From NCBI GenBank assembly GCA_003223595.1, contig QHVR01000593.1, positions 1 through 16,315 of the forward strand: a stretch of DNA of 16,315 nt. Reading direction: 5' to 3'. Below the pieces are notes generated by a model. It was not told the origin of the DNA, ran no database searches, and worked only from the letters and a program-made list of their open reading frames with translations. The stretch is from Acidobacteriota bacterium (lineage in GTDB: Bacteria > Acidobacteriota > Terriglobia > Terriglobales > Acidobacteriaceae). Of this stretch, positions 14,069 through 16,315 are shown in pieces. A program made the position numbers and the translations under genes. Numbering within the stretch: the first letter of the stretch is position 1; every line of letters starts with the position of its first letter.

Positions 14069-15574
14069 CTAATGCACGAGCTTGGCCACGTTCGGACTCT
14101 GCGCAATCCCCAAAGACCAATTCACCAACTCGATGAACCGGTTCGGCATGATGCCGATGTACACGGTCGCGATCCCGGTCACGGCCAGAGCCGCACGCAT
14201 GGCATAGCTGATGGGCAAAGTCTCTTCACCCTTTTCCGCGTGCCGCATAAACATCGCATTCGCGATCTTCAGGTAGTAATAAAGCCCGAATACCGAATAC
14301 AGCACGCCCAGCGATGCCAGCACGTAATGCTTGGTTTCAATCAGGCTGAGAAAAATAAAATATTTCCCCCAGAAGCCGGCCAGCGGAGGAATCCCAGCCA
14401 GCGAGAGCATGAACACCAGCATCAGCACGGCTTCGACCGGAGCGCGCGAATGCAGGCCGTTCAAATCATCTAGCTCATCGCCAATCACGTTGCGGTGCCG
14501 CAGCGAAGTGATGACCGCGAATGCACCCAGGTTCATGAAGGTGTAGACGAGAAGGTAAATCAGGATGCCTTTTAGGCCGTCGCCGTTGAGTTCGGTGGCC
14601 GTCCCGGCGATCAACCCCAGCAGCATGTATCCCACGTGCGCGATGGAAGAGTAGGCGAGCAGCCGCTTGGTATTGGTCTGTGTCAGTGCAGCAAAATTCG
14701 CACCGGTCATGGTGGCGATGGAAACGAATACCAAAATCGGTACCCAGGTAGCCCGCATCGGCAAGAGTCCGACAATTAGAATGCGCAGCAGCATCGCCCA
14801 GCCCGCCGCCTTCACCGCCACTGACATGAATCCGGTGATGCAGGTCGGCGCGCCCTCATAGGCGTCGGGCGCCCACTGATGGAAGGGAATGGCCGCGATT
14901 TTGAAGAGCAGTCCTGTAATGGTCGTGACCAGCGCGATCACCGCAACCGGCCGGTATTGCGGATCCACCGCGCGGTGCATGAGTTCCTGGTGAATTACCG
15001 CAAGATTGGTGCTTCCGCACAGGCCGTAAAGCAAGGAAAGTCCATAGGCGAAAATGCCGGACGAAAACGCTCCCAGCAAGAAATACTTCAGCGCAGCTTC
15101 ATTCGAGCGACGATCCCTGCGGAGAAAACCCACCAGCACGTAGGTGGAGATCGCCATCAGTTCCAGGCCAATGAAAATCAGGACGAGATCGAAACCTGAC
15201 GCCATGCACATCATGCCCGCGACCGACAGCAGCATCAGCGCGTAGTACTCGCCATGGCTCTCATTTTCAGTTTCGAGATAACGCACCGACATGAGAATGG
15301 CGATCGCTGTGGCGGCCAGAAACAGGTAAAAGAAATAGATCGCGAACCGATCTACCACCATGGTGCGAAGCATCCCCGGGGCTCCGCCGGCATTGCCCAG
15401 CCACATCTGGATTTTGTAAACCCCGGCCGCCGAAAACATCACGCCTAGGAGCGCAGTCACCGCGTTGGCCCATTTCAATTCCTTGGGCAGCATGAAATCG
15501 ATCAGCAGAATGCCCAGCGCAAAGAGCGCTAGAAGCGTGATCGGCAGCGCCAGTAGATAGTCGGTCCAGACCAC
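14069..15574 (-). CDS. nuoN: NADH-quinone oxidoreductase subunit N
   Basis: Antiporter-like proton-pumping membrane subunit of respiratory complex I, 501 residues. About fourteen hydrophobic helices are spread through the chain. Key residues are Glu138 in FIGLELMAISTYVLVG, Lys163 in NEAALKYFLLGAF, Lys225 in LLFKIAAIPFHQWAPDAYEG and Lys255 in MSVAVKAAGWA; these fit the charged residues of the pumping channel. The TNTKRLLAYSSIAHVGYMLL stretch near residue 310 is typical of NuoN/M/L. The start is GTG 15574, overlapping the nuoM TAG by one base (TAGTG), with AAGGGG about 8 bases upstream. It is followed after 494 codons of conserved sequence by a short C-terminal tail and then the atp operon. Confidence 0.96.
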   Translation of the reverse strand: MVWTDYLLALPITLLALFALGILLIDFMLPKELKWANAVTALLGVMFSAAGVYKIQMWLGNAGGAPGMLRTMVVDRFAIYFFYLFLAATAIAILMSVRYLETENESHGEYYALMLLSVAGMMCMASGFDLVLIFIGLELMAISTYVLVGFLRRDRRSNEAALKYFLLGAFSSGIFAYGLSLLYGLCGSTNLAVIHQELMHRAVDPQYRPVAVIALVTTITGLLFKIAAIPFHQWAPDAYEGAPTCITGFMSVAVKAAGWAMLLRILIVGLLPMRATWVPILVFVSIATMTGANFAALTQTNTKRLLAYSSIAHVGYMLLGLIAGTATELNGDGLKGILIYLLVYTFMNLGAFAVITSLRHRNVIGDELDDLNGLHSRAPVEAVLMLVFMLSLAGIPPLAGFWGKYFIFLSLIETKHYVLASLGVLYSVFGLYYYLKIANAMFMRHAEKGEETLPISYAMRAALAVTGIATVYIGIMPNRFIELVNWSLGIAQSPNVAKLVH

Positions 15575-16315
15575 TAGTTCTTCCCCTTGATCGGCACAGA
15601 TGGTACAGCGTCGGCCTCACTGGTCCCGGCAGGCGCTTGCGCAGACGCGTTTACCGCTGCTCCCGTTTGCGGATAATCGGGACGCGCCAGCGCGATCGTA
15701 TGATTCACCGGCTGCTCTAAAATCTGGAAAAACGGTTTCGGATACAGCCCGATCCAGAACGCCATGATCAGCAGCGGGACGAAAGTCGCGACTTCCCGCG
15801 GAGTCAGGTCGTGCAATTTCTCGTTCTTCGGATTGGTAACCGCTCCGAAGAATACGCGCTGATAAAGCCATAGGAGGTAAGCCGCAGCCAGAATGACTCC
15901 GGGGACCGCCCACGCACCCCACTGCCACTTCTCCATGAACGTACCTTGCAGTATGGAGAACTCGCCCACGAATCCATTGAGCAGCGGCAATCCCATCGAT
16001 GACAGGAACATGATCATGGTGATCGTGGCGTATACCGGCATCACGTTGGAGATGCCGCCGTACTCAGAGATCTCGCGCGTATGCCGCCGCTCGTAAAGAA
16101 TGCCCACGATCAAGAACAGCGCGCCCGTCGAGATCCCGTGGTTGATCTGTTGCAGCACCGATCCGCTCAAGCCCAGCGGAGTCAGCACGAAAATTCCCAG
16201 AGTGCAGAAGCCGAGATGGCTCACGGACGAGTAGGCCACGAGCTTCTTCATATCCTTTTGCATCAGCGAAACCAGCGCGCCATACAGAATGGCCACCAGC
16301 GAGAGGAAAATCATC
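15574..16315 (-). CDS. nuoM: NADH-quinone oxidoreductase subunit M, N-terminal part missing
   Basis: Antiporter-like proton-pumping subunit of complex I. About 246 C-terminal residues are present; the gene continues past the right edge. Diagnostic segments are MQKDMKKLVAYSSVSHLGF near the start, QQINHGISTGALFLIVGILY followed by ERRHTREISEYGGI, and MGLPLLNGFVGEFSILQGTF. The C terminus carries a polar Ala/Pro/Ser-rich tail of about 35 residues after the last helix, ending IKGKN. It is translationally coupled to nuoN by a one-base overlap. The order nuoM-nuoN is the usual end of a nuo operon. Confidence 0.96.
   Translation of the reverse strand, partial: MIFLSLVAILYGALVSLMQKDMKKLVAYSSVSHLGFCTLGIFVLTPLGLSGSVLQQINHGISTGALFLIVGILYERRHTREISEYGGISNVMPVYATITMIMFLSSMGLPLLNGFVGEFSILQGTFMEKWQWGAWAVPGVILAAAYLLWLYQRVFFGAVTNPKNEKLHDLTPREVATFVPLLIMAFWIGLYPKPFFQILEQPVNHTIALARPDYPQTGAAVNASAQAPAGTSEADAVPSVPIKGKN

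Noticed and set aside
13964..14473. 169-codon plus-strand frame opposite nuoN/atpZ
   Set aside because: Gln/His/Arg-rich antisense translation; nuoN residues are clearly conserved on the minus strand.
1..16315. tRNA, rRNA, insertion sequence or phage genes
   Set aside because: No cloverleaf, rRNA segment, transposase or integrase motif recognised anywhere in the window.

Overview
The window looks like a piece of a Gram-negative (diderm) bacterial genome, most likely from an Acidobacteriota-like organism for the part right of about position 3.8 kb. The evidence is a type IV pilus/type II secretion ATPase and inner-membrane platform gene, a LolA outer-membrane lipoprotein chaperone, a large HEAT-like/PilZ protein of a type I associate with that phylum, and a nuoM-nuoN cluster next to a split F0 ATP synthase operon. 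The taxonomic call is inference from family resemblance; no rRNA or marker gene is present. The left 3.8 kb is much richer in G+C (hand-counted example: 2581-2640 is 45/60 G+C, against 31/60 at 5461-5520). Its proteins resemble betaproteobacterial accessory type II secretion/pilus loci. The switch occurs inside the secretion ATPase gene.

Layout, left to right. (1) 1-6061, all on the minus strand and transcribed right to left: gspF/pilC-like platform protein, gspE/pilB-like ATPase, a PilM-like protein, a PilN-like protein, a PilO+PilP-like fusion, and a TPR lipoprotein with a secretin N-terminal domain that runs off the left edge. From the ATPase onward the genes overlap by 2 to 20 bases, so they form one translationally coupled operon for an envelope-spanning pilus or secretion machine. 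(2) 6193-6852: lolA, minus. (3) 6853-7126: a non-coding stretch with one near-palindrome. (4) 7127-8900: an RsbRD-N-like stress-signalling domain protein (minus), a small CxxC/HxxC protein with its own consensus promoter (plus), and a channel-like membrane protein (minus). The last two genes end tail to tail on the same CTAG. (5) 9084/9138-11867: a roughly 910-residue HEAT-like/PilZ protein (plus), followed by a strong bidirectional terminator and a second long inverted repeat. (6) 11996-13989, minus: atpZ, atpI, atpB and atpE, with an inverted pair of heptanucleotide repeat tracts between atpB and atpE. No F1 or stalk genes follow. (7) 14069-16315, minus: nuoN and the C-terminal half of nuoM, the proton-pumping membrane subunits of respiratory complex I.

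Functionally, the right side groups proton (or possibly sodium) pumping and ATP synthesis. The left side encodes a secretin-based envelope machine. The middle holds small regulatory or sensory genes. The points most worth checking are the composition break within the ATPase gene, the repeat tracts inside the atp operon, the apparent ATC start of the HEAT-like/PilZ gene, the mixed ion-ligand set in the c subunit, and the channel-like protein without a canonical selectivity filter.
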